DNA of 64,000 nucleotides from Unio delphinus (Eukaryota; Mollusca; Bivalvia; Unionida; Unionidae): assembly GCA_029339505.1 (NCBI GenBank), contig JAQISU010000096.1:6345001-6409000 (forward strand). The letters are read 5' to 3'. Positions 1-12,707 of the stretch are shown in pieces. The first letter of the stretch is position 1. Each line of letters starts with the position of its first letter. A program made the translations under genes and the position numbers. The notes beneath the pieces are model-generated. The model searched no databases, was not told where the DNA came from, and saw nothing but the letters and a program-made list of their open reading frames with translations.

Positions 1-15
1 TTATTATTATTATTA

Positions 16-61
<46 letters not shown>
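1..61. repeat. (TTA)n microsatellite
   Basis: An almost pure TTA/ATT trinucleotide run with one interruption (tca near position 17). It starts at the window edge, so its full length is not visible. Confidence 0.95.
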
Positions 62-62
<1 letters not shown>

Positions 63-3000
63 TACCAGTTTTTGTAATATGTGTCAAAATTCATAAATAA
101 ATTTCCACACATAAACTAAACAAGTTAGTTCTTTGTCACGTACATCTAAATTGTCAAAATATGCTCCTTGTGAACTTGGAATGAGTGTATATAATTGCTT
201 AATGTTCTGCACCTGGAAATAGTCATGGAATACTGCAAGTAACCGTATTACATCAAAGAAAATATATTCTAGGTAGGAACTATTAATTAGGAAATATGTT
301 TTCTTCTCTTTTATGAACAATTGTGAGTATGCTCTCACATATTGATTTATACAGCCAACACAAATAGCATCGGAGTTCTGATATTTAATCAGAAAGCAAA
401 GGAAGTAAGTATTTGAGTTCTGTGGCTCATTTCCCTTGTGACTTTGATACCAGTTTGCATCAAATATAATCTATAAAGATCGACAAGCGCGGGTCTCACT
501 TAGACATTACAATTAAACTTGTCTAAATTCAATATGTAATTGACGTAAAATACTGTGCAAACTTAATGAGTCAGTGATAATATCTGAATTAATCGTTGAA
601 TCAGTTATGTGCGGTTGTTATTAATGTAATCATGTTCTGGGCGTGCATTGTTGAGACTAAATTTGCCGTGTGGAAGAGTTCGTATTTATTTAACATTTAA
701 AAACAGATCTGATTCAGATGCAAAATTATGTGTAATGATCGATATTTCTATCTTTAATAAATCACTATTCTTTTTCCAGTAAACCTTGCCTGACATTTAA
801 TGTTCCTGTACCAGATCTGCACGCTGCACGTCTGCTTTCTTCATTTTCTCCATGTCTTTGCTATTTAAAAAATCAAACATTGCTGAAGGTGATGACGATT
901 ATTTTCATTTATTTAAGAACCATTTATATCAAGTTGATGATGCAATAGACGAACTTACTCAAGTAGAAATTGAAGATACTGTAAATATTGCAAGTTTTCT
1001 TCGCGGCAAAATTTAAGGTTTTGAACATTTTACTCCAAATGAAGGTGTCAAGGCTTCACACCATTATCTCTAATTGTGCAAGAATTGCAAAAGAAAGTTC
1101 TTTGAACTGACAAATTACAGATAAATTCAAAATACGTATATTTAGAATACAACCAATCAATATTATGTGAGAAAAGCTTAAAAGGGATCTACATTAGAAA
1201 GAATGCACCATCATCTTCTAGCACCAACCCATAATATTCCAAGCTGGAAAAAAAGTTCTTGACCCCATTATGTTGGACAAAAGAATGCAATTACTGGATG
1301 TATACTTTTAAGGATCCAGATCTTAAATATCCGCTAGAAACTACTGTTGTTAACGATAACCAATACTGGCACGAGAGCAGATATAATCACTTATAATAGC
1401 CAGTAATACGGGGTTTGATGAACACGTAAAAGAACAAGAAAATACCAAATAAAAATTTTAACTAGATAACTTCCACATTGAATAAAACGTCCATTGACTA
1501 AATAGGAAGAGCGAGAATCAAGAGGTTAAATAATAGCTTTAGAAGCTGTCAATTCGAAAATGTCATCTATGGGAATTCATCTTGAAATGTATGAGAAACT
1601 GACAGGGTCATAAACAAGGATGTCAAGAAAGAAACAGATGCAATCCAAAGTTTGGGAAATCGCTGAATTATTGAAGATGTTAAAGACAAATTATTGTTGT
1701 ATGAAAAAGTGAAACAACTGTTTACAGAAAACCTAATACCTTTCCAACTCATCATCTCATCCATTTCCTTTCCAAGCGAGTAATTTGATTTACAAAATCA
1801 AAGATGGTTTGAAAACATAAGCCAATTATTATATTGAGTTTGCGAGAAGAGTAGCAGTTTTAATACATAGTGTTTTTTTATTGTCTAAGCTGGTTGCAAG
1901 CCAGATTGTTTAATTTCTGGTTGACCGCGTCATTTTACTTGGTTTAGCACTAGTAAGGTCATTATCTGCACCGTTGATCAAAAATGTATCGATGCGGTAT
2001 CAGGTTACAAAGGTGAATAGATTCTAAATTTATTTTAGTTTTTGAATATGCAATATGACCAATATAAATACTGGTTGTTTATTTCCTTGCGTTCGAGATA
2101 AGGCGTACAGATAAAACATCATTGACATGATTATAATCCTTACGTTCTACATAATTTTTACTCACATTGTCTTAGCTTTTATCCTCTATAATTGTTTATC
2201 AACCTACGGAGTACCACCGGTAATTTATGCACCGATATTAATGTTATGATTTCATGGAGTATTTTGATTTCCTTATACTGATGTTATATCCAACGAGAGT
2301 GACAGTGTAATATAACGTTACTTTTCAATTTGTTATGCTACTTGAAAAGCAACAGTTTTTTTTGTTCCATTTCCGTTATGTGATGGAACTAAAACGCACT
2401 ATTATTGACTTATAATGTTAAATAGTAAACAATGAAATCAAACTGTGTCATACATGGTGTCAACCCAATACATATATTATAAATGTTAAAATGCTTTTAT
2501 TTAATCTAGATATTACCTCATCTGTAAGACGGCCACTTTCCTGTCAAAAGAAGCTCGTCAGACCTTCTGGCTCAGCTATTGTCATTTTTAATTATCTAGT
2601 AACATTTACGAAAAATTAGATTCAAAAAGGGAAGTGCATTAGATTAAATATGAATACATTAATTTCACACGCATGAAATAAATTATGTATAGAGGGAAGG
2701 AAAAAGAAGAGAGAATAGTAAAAAGATTGAGAAGTTTAAAGAAAGGCATACAAAGATCACCTAAGGGTTCCATGTAGGGACTGAGGTCTTGGCGGGGGGT
2801 GGGGGTGGGGTTACTCAGATAAGTCACATGACGTCCAAGGAGAATAACCGTCCACGGATTCCAGAAGAGCAATGTGACTGGAACGGTTGTGGCTGCCAAT
2901 GTTATTACTACTACAGGTATACGTCAAGCACCGCATGGTAATATGAAAGCTAATACAACTGAAAAAATAGTCAACAGTTGTTCATCTCCTTTTTCCATTT

Positions 3001-4190
3001 ATACGATATACCGTAAAAAGACGGTTTGTTTCTTAGGAACATATTTTCCACACGACAGTCACGCTTGGTATTGTTTCTGTAGTTCTTAGATGGATGAACT
3101 CATTTAAGAGGATGCAGAGGTTGACGGCGTGTTCGTAACATCTTCTTCTTTTCATAGCCAATGATTTGTGATGCTGCAATAAAAGAAACGAAACTGGGGG
3201 ATATCCTTTCGAACTAACTTTGACTTCTTTAGTACGATGTTTACCACTCTACGTGTTCTTTGATCGATAATACTCTCGATATCGTAGTCGTTGTTTGTCT
3301 TTGTCATTCGTGGAAATTGGGTTAGTATAGATTTCCTTATAACATTTCTCACTTCATATCTTCAGTTTATCAGCAGGTAGATCACGTCAACGAACTTGTA
3401 CTGTCAAACTTAACAATTATATCCTCCAGTCCGGTAAATAACATTTGTCAACAGTGCGTTGTGTCGTTCCAGTACGCACCCAATCTCCGGTCTTCTTTTT
3501 TTTTTCTTCTTGTCTCTGACATTCAAAACATTCTACCAAGCAAAGTCATGTTGTTTTGAGGCATCACATCTTCCAGAGCACAACCGATGTTGTGAGTAAA
3601 AGATTGATGGTAATGTAATAAATTTGGAGTTGCTAGCCCGAAATAGTTAGCCAGTTAGTAGGAGCAAACATCACAGAGAGGAGTGTTAGTGAATTTGAAC
3701 CATGCTGGGTTCGTTAGTAGTGATTTTAGGCACAAGCCGAATGACTGTCCCTTTCAGTAACATAGTCCATATTAAAATTCAGCGGTGTATACAAGTATTG
3801 TGATTGAAAAGGCGGCATTTATGGTTGGAAATCAGTAAATTATAGAATGGAATCAATAAGTTGGAACTTGGTAGGTACCGTTTATGTGTCCATAGTGGAA
3901 AATGGGCGTATGTATATGAGCGTGATACGCAGGAAATTCTGTGGATTGACTGGCCTAGAGGCGCGCAGTTAAATATTTTCCAGTTAGTAAGGGAATACTG
4001 GTGTAATTTCTATGGCATGACAAGCTATCGGTACGGAAAACGGGAGGGTATAGTAAAAGTCACACAGGTCACGTTGGCGCTCAAAACAGTCTATTTCAGT
4101 AATGGGTAGATTTTGTTGTTAGAATTTCAAATACCCATACGTTTAACTGGAAATTATTCACTTTGTTTGGATCAAACATATCCATATTAC
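62..4190. other. stretch without recognisable genes
   Basis: No gene or known repeat family could be recognised here. Two unassigned open frames were noted: an 84-codon frame on the minus strand (84-338) and a 54-codon acidic frame on the plus strand from ATG 852 to TAA 1016. Neither has visible splice partners or a family motif. The stop-riddled sequence after 1016 could be an old mobile-element relic, but nothing shows this. Confidence 0.5.
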
Positions 4191-4191
4191 C

Positions 4192-4483
4192 AGGGCCGTA
4201 TTATTCATACGGCTGACTAGGCTGAAGTCTAGAGGCCCCCCCCCCCCTAAGAGCAGGGACCCATGCAACCTTTAGCCATGCCATGGCAATGCTGCGTAAT
4301 CAAAACTTTAACATTAAAAAATTCCTACTCGATGCCACAACAGTCAGACTGCTGCTAAATTCCACCTTTTTAAATCACTTTTGGTAAGTTTGTATTAATT
4401 AAAGGGCGCGAAATTCGCGGGTGGATGTCGATGGGCCCAAATAAACTCGAAGCCTAGGGGCCCTGCCTTGGGTTAATACGGCA
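4192..4483. mobile_element. palindromic MITE with GCCGTATTA ends
   Basis: The ends form an inverted repeat (gccgtatta at the left, taatacggc at the right). The interior carries GGGGCCC/GGGCCC-rich stretches and a C-homopolymer near 4237-4247. The layout is very like the smaller element at 19,831-19,983, whose ends read ccggatta/taatccgg, so both probably belong to one non-autonomous DNA-transposon group. No coding sequence is present. The superfamily cannot be set from the sequence alone. Confidence 0.6.
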
Positions 4484-4971
4484 CAATGCATATTCCTTTG
4501 GAAAGTCATTATTCACGCGACCCTAGTAATACATACATTTATTGACGATGTTAACCAAAAGTTATGATCCAGTATAAACCGGATTGAATGTCACGTGCTG
4601 TGATGACACAATGAAAGCAACGCACGTTGACAATGAATTCTATAATAATGCTTTTTCTTACAAAAGTCCAAATATTTTTTTTTAAAAACCAGTTTAGTAT
4701 ACTTGACCACCATTGTAAAAGTCCACCGTGGTCAATAATTATCGTCGAGCGTTGTTTTTGTTTTTAGAAACAATTTGAGGTAGGGGAGACAGGGGCTAGT
4801 TGATACCAATTTCACTTATATAAAAAATAATGTGAAACAAAGAATATTACAAGTTAAATTGACAACTGCATTTTTCAGTCATGTATATGGGCATTATAAT
4901 CTATAATAATATTTTCTCTAGCAAACAAATAAAGAAGAAATTTGGTGAAAAGTAAATCCCTCCGGTTCGTA

Positions 4972-5093
4972 GGTAAGTTGATACAGTACATGGGGCAAGT
5001 TGATATAGTACATGGGACAAGTTGATATAGTACATGGGGCAAGTTGACACAGTACATGGGGCAAGTTGATATAGTACATGGGGCAAGTTGATA
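4972..5093 (+). repeat. 22-bp minisatellite made of transposon-end sequence
   Basis: About five to six copies of a 22-bp unit, consensus gggcaagttgatatagtaca plus tg. The gggcaagttgata core matches the ggggctagttgata end motif of the surrounding pogo element, so the array looks like local amplification of subterminal transposon sequence. Open frames across it are repeat artefacts. Confidence 0.85.
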
Positions 5094-5304
5094 ATCATTA
5101 GTCGTATTAACTACTGCAATTGAGCACCCTGTTACATAACTGAGATAGCTGAAAATCAAATACATTCATGATTGATAGTCACCATGCCTTACAAGAAATG
5201 TTCAGCACTGGGCCTTACCAGTGCAAGAAACTGAAAAGTTATGAAACTCAGAAAAATGTGAATGAAATTTTAAAAAAAAAACATGTTTGTCGCTGTCAGA
5301 TCAG

Positions 5305-8230
5305 TCACATGCCATCACAGTTCTGGCAGACAAAGCTCAAACTTCCATCAGTGCATACTTCACGTGGCCACATTTCGCAAACAATGCACTGAACCCAACG
5401 CTCTTGTGACTTGCTGTTGCCATATGGCTCAGTGCAAATGAGGCAGAAATTTTCTGATTTAGAATCAGAACTAGCACTCTCACTCTGAAACAAAAGTCTA
5501 CGACATTTCTTGCGAGACTGCTGTTTCATAACAGTTTGAGTTTTTCCTGTTTCTACTGCTCTTTTATAACGCCTGTTTGCTGTCTCTTTGTCCTGGTTGT
5601 TATCTCGCTTATGTTTGCCACCATCTTTCTTTGCTTCACTGTCGTTATTTCTCAGACCTGTGCTTTGCTTGGACTTTTTAGTCAAACTTCTCGCTACAGT
5701 GTCCTGCTCGATCCGTTGCTTTTTGTCAGTAAAAATTCGTGTTCTGCCTCTTTTCCTAATTGTCCGTTTCTCACTCCGTGGCCCGGCTTTAGGCAGTGGA
5801 AGAATCATATGCTAAAAAACCTGGACTCGTAGACGCTGATGGTTCTGGATCATTAAATCTACTAGTAGTCGTTAGTAGGGGTTGCTGCAGCTGGTTCAGC
5901 AAATGATTCCATGTGGTCATTTGATACATGCAGCGTTGATTTTATTGATGTTCCTTCAACCGAACAGACCATTTCTGACGTTGACGAATGTGGTTCTTCT
6001 TCGGATTGTGCAGGTTGACCTAGGCCTACTACTTCTTGGTCTTCATCGGTGGAAGATTTCGCAGCTGACCGTCGAGCGGTAGAAATTGGTACCGACACAG
6101 GTGATGGTGATTCTTCAATCGGTAGCATCAATTATTCTGATACTTTGCTAGGATCTGGTCTATTCGTAACTGACGATGGCAACAAAACGTCGTCTGAAAT
6201 TCTGTTTCGATTAAAGTAATAAATTCCTGTAACTTCAAAATCTGCTTGAATATTTGTTGGTGTCATGGCTGACCTGAATGCAAGAGCACATACAGTTGGA
6301 ATGTCCAGAGCTTGCATGGGTCGTCCTGGATGGGCATTGCACCAGGTGTCACACTGTGCATTATAATAGCGTTTCAGTGGAAAATAAACTGTGCAGTCAA
6401 AAGGCTGATGTCGGTGAGAACAATTGTTACGTGCTTAGGTTCGAATAAGCAGCAACACAGAAAGAGTGAAAACTAACAAGCTTGTATAACTTGAACAATT
6501 AATTTATTAAGTACAATTATTTTCATAAAAATAAATATACTTACAGTTTTAGAGAATCAAATCCAACATTAATCCAATATAGAATTCACAAAAAAATAAT
6601 CCACTAATGGAATTGCGAGAGTCCTGATAAATAAATGTTCTAATAGTTCCAGGTTCGAATCTTGACGATGTAATCCAAAATGGCTGACAATGTCACGTGA
6701 TACAGTTCTTGTTTAATTAGCATCCAAATGAATTATGAGCACATGTTTTCTCCTCCAAATAGATAATAAATCCTCTTTCTTCAATGAATTGACACAATGT
6801 AAAGAATAATTATAACTCAAATAAATATACACAACTAATATCTTTTAGCCCAGAGATTCTACTGAATTGTTCTATCCCAAACAACAGTTCTTATACTTGT
6901 TTTTCTTAAGTAAACAAGTGATCACGTGATTTTCTAAAAATTGATAGAGGTTCATGGAAGGTCACATAAAGAGACTGCCTTCAAAAAGTCACGTATTAAA
7001 AGAATGATCCAGAAGAAAAACCATCCCCAATAACTAAAAATATAAAGATGCCCTTGAAATTAACCAATAGTTTTAAAGACCTGTTTATCAATCTGAAGCA
7101 AGGTCAGATAATGAAGTAAACAAGCCAAGGTAAGCCTGTTTACAACTAGAATCTAGGTCAGCCTGAATGTTCTAGAAAAAATCTCCCAATTAATGAATAT
7201 TAAACCCTAAATGACAAATTTGGATTTAACAATTAAAAAAATTAATAATTTAAATCCAATAGCCGTAACAACAATGAGGTGGAAAAGATAATAAGTGAAC
7301 TCTATTGTCCTTTGCAAACTAGATGCGAGATTCGTGATTGTCTAATAGTAGAAGAACTGGCTGGGTAATGGATGGTTTGGTTTGTTTAACGAAATGATGA
7401 AGAAAGAGAAGACAGTTTTCTTTTGTCATCCAACCAGATTTGTGACAGCTTCCAATGTACCCTGGTGGACCGCCATCAACAAGTCTCTCTTGGTACCTCA
7501 TCCTTGGGAATATGAACATCGGAGGAATGGCATGGCCCAATTCATTTATTGCACGACACAGATTTACAAGAGTCCCCCTTTCAGCACTTGTTACAGCTCC
7601 CACCTGTTTAACACCTTTTGGTGCTAAAATTTTGCCAGGATTTTGTGCTGTTGTGAGGCCTGTCTCATCAGCATTCCATATGGCCTGTGGTTGAAAATGG
7701 AAACGCCTGTATAAGTTCTCCAGATTGTCATAAAACAAATTTACATTTGTACGGTTAAAACTGGTGATACGACCGATGGAGGTGGCTTCCGGTTTACGCA
7801 CTGACAGAACACTACTGTGGCGGTTCATAAACCCTGAAAACCAATCATCGCCTGCTGACAGATTAGCTTTCCAATTGTTTGGAATCTCTTTGCTGAGGTG
7901 TGCTTCTAATTCATGAGCCATTTTTTTTTCTTTCTTTTGGTGACAAGCCATAAAACATCTTAGATGCATCAAGCAGTTATGTTACACCATCTTTTTCCTC
8001 AGCGTCGGAAAACAGTTGTCTTGGCCGAGCATAGTCGCACTTTATTTCTCTCTCTACAGAAACAAGTCTTTTTTCTTCTTGCAGAATCGATAAAGCGTCA
8101 TTTTTTCTATTCCAAATGCATCAGCGACTGGTCGCAGAGGTCGGTTCTGGTTCAAAACTTCATCAGAAGCACGTTCCAATACATCTTGCCTAGATCCTCG
8201 AGTGGCTTTCCGCTTATACGTTCGTACCAT
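5305..8230 (-). pseudogene. pogo/Tigger-like transposase pseudogene
   Basis: This is a relic of a cut-and-paste transposase that would bind its element's ends and cut and join DNA in the nucleus. Reading on the minus strand, the start at 8230 opens MVRTYKRKATRGSR, followed by a helix-turn-helix (ADAFGIEKMTLYRF). Next, in the frame 7972-7319, come a CENP-B-type HTH region with the signature LSVRKPEATS (one residue inserted) and the first catalytic Asp in WNADETG, then the second Asp in LLDNHES. After the solo LTR the sequence resumes with CSHRHQPFDC (third Asp) and the TPTNIQADFEVTGIYYFN region. The C-terminal frame 5808-5305 has a basic stretch and a Cys-rich zinc-finger-like end (CLIC, WVQC, CEMW). 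It is broken by TAG/TAA stops near 8081, 7319 and 6133, by frame changes, and by the LTR. No function is expected. Confidence 0.9.
6425..7270. mobile_element. solo LTR of an LTR retrotransposon inside the transposase
   Basis: The 846-bp insert begins TGTTACG and ends CGTAACA, giving the TG...CA ends of a long terminal repeat, and is flanked on both sides by the direct repeat ACAAT (6420-6424 and 7271-7275). Bringing the flanks together with one ACAAT restores the transposase reading around the conserved PPHCSH residues, which confirms the borders. There is no internal retrotransposon coding, so it is a solo LTR left after recombination. A related copy lies at about 53,987-54,826. Confidence 0.88.
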
Positions 8231-8518
8231 CTAAAACAGTAAAGCGTAAATAACTGTCAAGTACCATGCATATTCATATTCATGTTCACATTATCCATAC
8301 ATTTATGCAACACTCAAGATAAAATACATTAACACAGATAAATGGATATGAATAATAATGATTATGAATACGAATATGAACACGGTGGATTTCGAGTATG
8401 CATCTGAATCTGAATATGAAAATTAAATCACATCAAATTCATCAAACACGTTGAAGCACATCAAACATAGGCATATTTCTATAAATTAATAAAATGCTTT
8501 AATGTACACATGTAGGCA

Positions 8519-8825
8519 GTGGCGTCGCAAGGGGGGTGCGAACCGCACCGGGTGACACTATCTCAGAGGGGTGACATCAAAATGAAAAATTGCAAATTTT
8601 ACAGAGCACACACTGCTCGGTCTAGTCAGATTTCATAAGCGGATAACCGATCATAGTTAAATACATGCCTAGCAGGCACAGGGTGCCACCATGCAGTCTG
8701 CAGGGCGTCTGGTACTCCATGGTGGTAGTCTGGAGGGGTGACACCATGAGTTTACCGCACTTGGTGACACGTCTGGAGGGGTGACACCATGAGTTTACCG
8801 CACTGGGTGACACCAACCCTAGCAA
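8519..8825. repeat. dispersed repeat fragment with two 43-bp tandem units
   Basis: It starts with gtggcgtcgcaagggggg and has several ggggtgacacc motifs. Two nearly identical 43-bp units (gtctggaggggtgacaccat...) lie in tandem at about 8728-8815. It is more GC-rich than its surroundings, as expected of an inserted element, but no class can be given. Confidence 0.6.
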
Positions 8826-9068
8826 CGTAGTCCCTGTAATAATGTTCACATTTATGCCTGTGGGGCTAATTGATACAGTATCAACTAGCCCCAGCACATG
8901 TGTATCAATTAATTAGCCCCGATAGGACGGCCATGCTAAATTTCTTCGAAGTTTTGTGTGGTTTTATATTCTTGGTGCAGTAAGTTTTTGAAATCGGTTG
9001 TGAGGGTGGGTACAGACAAAAGGGAAAGTATGAGAATACTAACATCAAATACCTTATTATCTCTCAGA

Positions 9069-9178
<110 letters not shown>

Positions 9179-9192
9179 TTAACCAATGAACC

Positions 9193-9703
9193 CTCTCTCT
9201 CTCTCTGTCTGTCTGTCTCTCTTTCTTTCTCTCAAATATATTCTTGGCAATGTTTTCATTGTTTTTCTTCAATCGAACTCAAACACTTTTTATATTTGTA
9301 GTCATCATTCCAGGGAGATAATCACTTGTCTGAAACCGGAAACATGTTTAGCGCACCTGTTTACGCATGTGGCAACAAGTTAGTTTTGCATAGTTTCCGT
9401 AGCCTTTTCGCCGATGTTTACAGTGCTAAATTTATATATATAGAAAAAACTAATTTGATATTTTTGTATATAGTAGGACAGTAATTCAAAAAACAAGAAT
9501 GGAATAATACGTGCCACTCTCACCAGAATATATACATTCAGTTTACTCTTATTCTTTTACAACGTAAAAGAAACTAACTCGGTACAGTATTGAGTGTGTA
9601 ATGTCTGTCTTCGATAGGTCCATACTAGACAGCCACTTGAATTCTGGGAAAACTAATGATAACACCCTAATTGGGAAGGTTGTTATTATTAGTTTTCAAT
9701 TGA

Positions 9704-9755
<52 letters not shown>

Positions 9756-10484
9756 ACAGACACGCACATTTACAATACATCAATATGTATGCATAAGAAT
9801 TATATATTTTTAAAGCAGTAAATACATTCTTAAGGCAAATTTCATACATAATTTATTATAAAGTCATACCAGATCCACTTTTTTAGTTTTTATTTTATAA
9901 ATGTTTTGTGACTTATTGAAAGAAAAACCATAGGAATATAATCTACAGAGGATATTTTCCTTTCCTCATTAATGCCAGATATATTTCATTGCATGGTACA
10001 AAAAATATTTTAAAGTGTGGCAAGTAGTACCACAATATAAAATATGTCCAGTATTTCATTTCATCACGTAACATGTTAGAAGATTATAATCATGTTTACC
10101 ACATTACAATCCATTCACGCTTTTTGTAAATTCACCTCTTTTTGTAAATATCACTGACCTAATCTGTTGCAGTGAATAAATTTTTTTGACATTTTGTGGG
10201 CTTTTTGATTTTGTTGGACCATAAAACAAAATCCTGTTGAGCAATGCATCACAGTGAGTTTATCATTGTCAAGAAAGTAAGGGGAAATAACTTCATAGAG
10301 ATTTGAATGGCAAATTTTTCAGAAAATGAAGTTTTTCTGTTTATTTTATCTAACAAAATGCTTGATTTTGTTGCTGCAGATATAACTTATGTAGGCACAC
10401 ACAATTTAGCACTGCATGCCATGATGAGGAATGTTGCATTTTCACACATAATATTATAAAGATATAATTTTGAATGTGAAAATA
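9193..10484. other. stretch without recognisable genes
   Basis: AT-rich sequence with a CT-rich tract at 9193-9235 and a pure (TC)n run at 9709-9752. Nothing else is recognised. Confidence 0.5.
9709..9752. repeat. (TC)n microsatellite
   Basis: A pure TC dinucleotide run of about 22 units. Confidence 0.95.
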
Positions 10485-11802
10485 CAGTGGGACCCCGCTA
10501 TAACCCGCCCCGCTATAACCCGAATTCGGATATAACCCGGTCGTGGCATGGCTCCCGAAATTTCGGGTAATTTATTACAGGTATTTTTCTCAAAGACCAA
10601 AAAAAAATAAAGAAATTTAAGTATGAAAAAAAAATATTAGGAGTTTAATTATCATTCTCATATTCGTTTAAACCGTGCGAAAAAGAACGTGTAGAAAATG
10701 TATTATCAAATTTCTTTAAGTTTTGTGCCAAAATAAACGTCGGAAATACGAACCAATTGCTGGGCCTACTGAGAACTTTGATCTTTGTTTATTGTTGAAA
10801 AATTACAGCTCATAAGTGTCAATATTATAATTACTGATTCCTGAGTAATGAAGCCATCGTGTCTACTTTGTGTTTGTCTTAAATGCATTCCGAATACAAT
10901 CGTTGCTCAAATAATCTCCGATATATGTTTCTCTTAATATCATACACAACTAAGCAACAGCCAATGCGGCAGTTGATAAAAGATTCTCACCAGAATGTAT
11001 AAATCAATTTAAGTACATTGTTTATCATCAAAGTGAACTGCCGAGCTAAACAGTGACATAATTCCGTGGTTAAAATACAGCCAGTTCTGCCTGCTGTATT
11101 AGAGTACATCAAAAGAACATGACGCAATAACTGGGCGGCAAGTTCAAAGGACTTTGACTAGCAGCTTGGGTGGGAAAATGTTTACAAAAATTTACAATGA
11201 CTGAATTCAGAGACAGAAAGATCCAGAGATGTACATGTAGTTATTATAAGAATACACTTTAGCTTCCATTATTTAATCTATGGACATGTACTATTTCATC
11301 ATTCATTACGTACACCCGTTACGTAATTTTTGTTTTTTTTTCTTTTCATTGAATTCAGTCACATAATGATCTGTGACAAAATTATTGAATATTTTACATC
11401 CGTGTGTGGATATTTTCGATGGAAATATTTGTATTATGGATTCAATGTATGTTACAAGATTCGCTGGTGAGTACATGGTGTTGATACTCTTTTCATGCAG
11501 TAGATTATACATGTATACATAAATTAGACACGTGTATGTACCAATGCATGGTTCTATGAATAAAGTAATATATTATATCTGCAATTTCTGTTACCAAAGC
11601 AAATGTTTTTCTCATTTAATATATATTGATCAAAAATGGTAATTGTGCCATGCATTTTCGCACCCGTCTTTATGTAAACCCCCCCCCCCATTAAATCCAA
11701 AAATGTGTTGGTATTCTACATGGTTGCTTATAACACGGTTCGGTTCATAGCCCGGTCGGATTGTATGGCTCCCAGCTACCGTGTTATAGCGGGGTCCCAC
11801 TG
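10485..11802. mobile_element. 1.3-kb pogo-type MITE with perfect 20-bp terminal inverted repeats
   Basis: The left end cagtgggaccccgctataac is exactly the reverse complement of the right end at 11,783-11,802. A weaker inverted match continues inward for about 40 bp (cccggtcg, atggctccc on both sides). TA lies immediately outside each end (10,483-10,484 and 11,803-11,804), giving the TA target duplication of Tc1/mariner-pogo elements. No transposase is encoded, so it would need to be moved by another element's enzyme. Confidence 0.92.
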
Positions 11803-12153
11803 TATATGAATTTATTTAAGATGTTTTCAATGTTGTAAATATAAGAAGGGGACAGAGTACAATAGAAATTTATTACCCACTTGTATTTATTGAAACAGTA
11901 TTTGTGAAAAGAACCGTAAGATCTCTATTTTTTGTTGTTATTTTGCTAATTTAACAACAGGTTAAAAATAGAATAAAGTCAAAATGTACTCATTTCAGAA
12001 CATACCCAGTAAAAACTTACAATAGTAAAAGTTTATCTAAGCTAATTATTTGAAACAAAATATGCCAAAGCAAAGAATCAGATGGTCTTTAATTACTTTG
12101 TACATGCACTTTAACATTTTTTTAGCTTTGGATGTTTTTAATATATATTTCAG

Positions 12154-12340
12154 ATGAGTGTTGTCCTGAAGATATTATTTGCATAAAAGAATAAAACGTA
12201 ACAAAGTGAAATGTCTGGGAAAAGACAGTCCATTCAAGGCACTGATGACAGGGAGATGATCCTGGAATGTAAAGCAGCTTATCTATCAGTGTTTGATGAT
12301 ATTAAAGATGAAATTGATTCAAAAGAAAAATTGGTTCAGG
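12154..12340 (+). CDS. EFCAB7: EFCAB7 exon with start codon (coding from 12,211)
   Basis: The start is ATG 12,211. An in-frame TAA (12,199-12,201) lies just upstream, so coding cannot begin earlier in this exon, and a purine (G) is at -3. The coding part ends after 43 codons plus one base at the donor gtaag (12,341). It encodes MSGKRQSIQGTDDREM and then the amphipathic CKAAYLSVFDDIKDEI helix that opens the first EF-hand-like unit of EFCAB7. The 57 bases before the ATG probably begin at an acceptor (atatatttcag, ending 12,153), which implies a separate non-coding leader exon upstream. That exon and the promoter were not located. Confidence 0.85.
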
Positions 12341-12658
12341 GTAAGACACGAGTAGTGGTTTACTGTCCCTTTTCTTTTCTTGTATAATATTTAAAAAAAT
12401 ATTTAAAGAAAACTTGGAATGTTGTCTTCATTGACATGTTGATACTGATCTAACAAATCTAGAAGTATGACTGAATTAAAAACTTTGTAATGAGAGAGAA
12501 ACTAAATCTGTGAATTTGGACATTTAATTTGCAGACTAACTTGAAAGTTTCTTAGATTAAAAACACCCATGAAATTACAATTCTCATTTTACAGGAAATT
12601 GTTTGTTTAAATTCTTGTGTATAATACTCATGCATCAGGTTAGAACACATAATTTTTA

Positions 12659-12661
<3 letters not shown>

Positions 12662-12706
<45 letters not shown>
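12662..12706. repeat. (TTA)n microsatellite
   Basis: Pure TTA run in the intron after the first coding exon. Confidence 0.95.

Positions 12707-12707
<1 letters not shown>

Larger units (their letters stand above)
4781..8924 (-). mobile_element. decayed pogo/Tigger-type DNA transposon
   Basis: Both edges carry a related inverted sequence: ggggctagttgatacc near 4792 and, inverted, tgtatcaattaattagcccc ending near 8920. TA dinucleotides flank them, as expected for the Tc1/mariner-pogo superfamily. Between them, on the minus strand, lies a broken pogo-like transposase (8230 to about 5305) that is itself split by a solo LTR. A 22-bp minisatellite built of end-like sequence sits inside the left part. 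A short inverted motif at about 8862-8892 (ggggctaattgata then tatcaactagcccc) may be a second copy of the end. Exact ends are uncertain by a few bases. Confidence 0.75.

Noticed and set aside
84..338. 84-codon open frame on the minus strand
   Set aside because: Reasonable amino-acid mix but no recognised family, promoter or splice partner.
852..1016. 54-codon acidic open frame on the plus strand
   Set aside because: No recognised family, and the following sequence is full of stops.
5536..5832. Two overlapping plus-strand frames of 98 and 75 codons
   Set aside because: Shadows of the minus-strand transposase relic.
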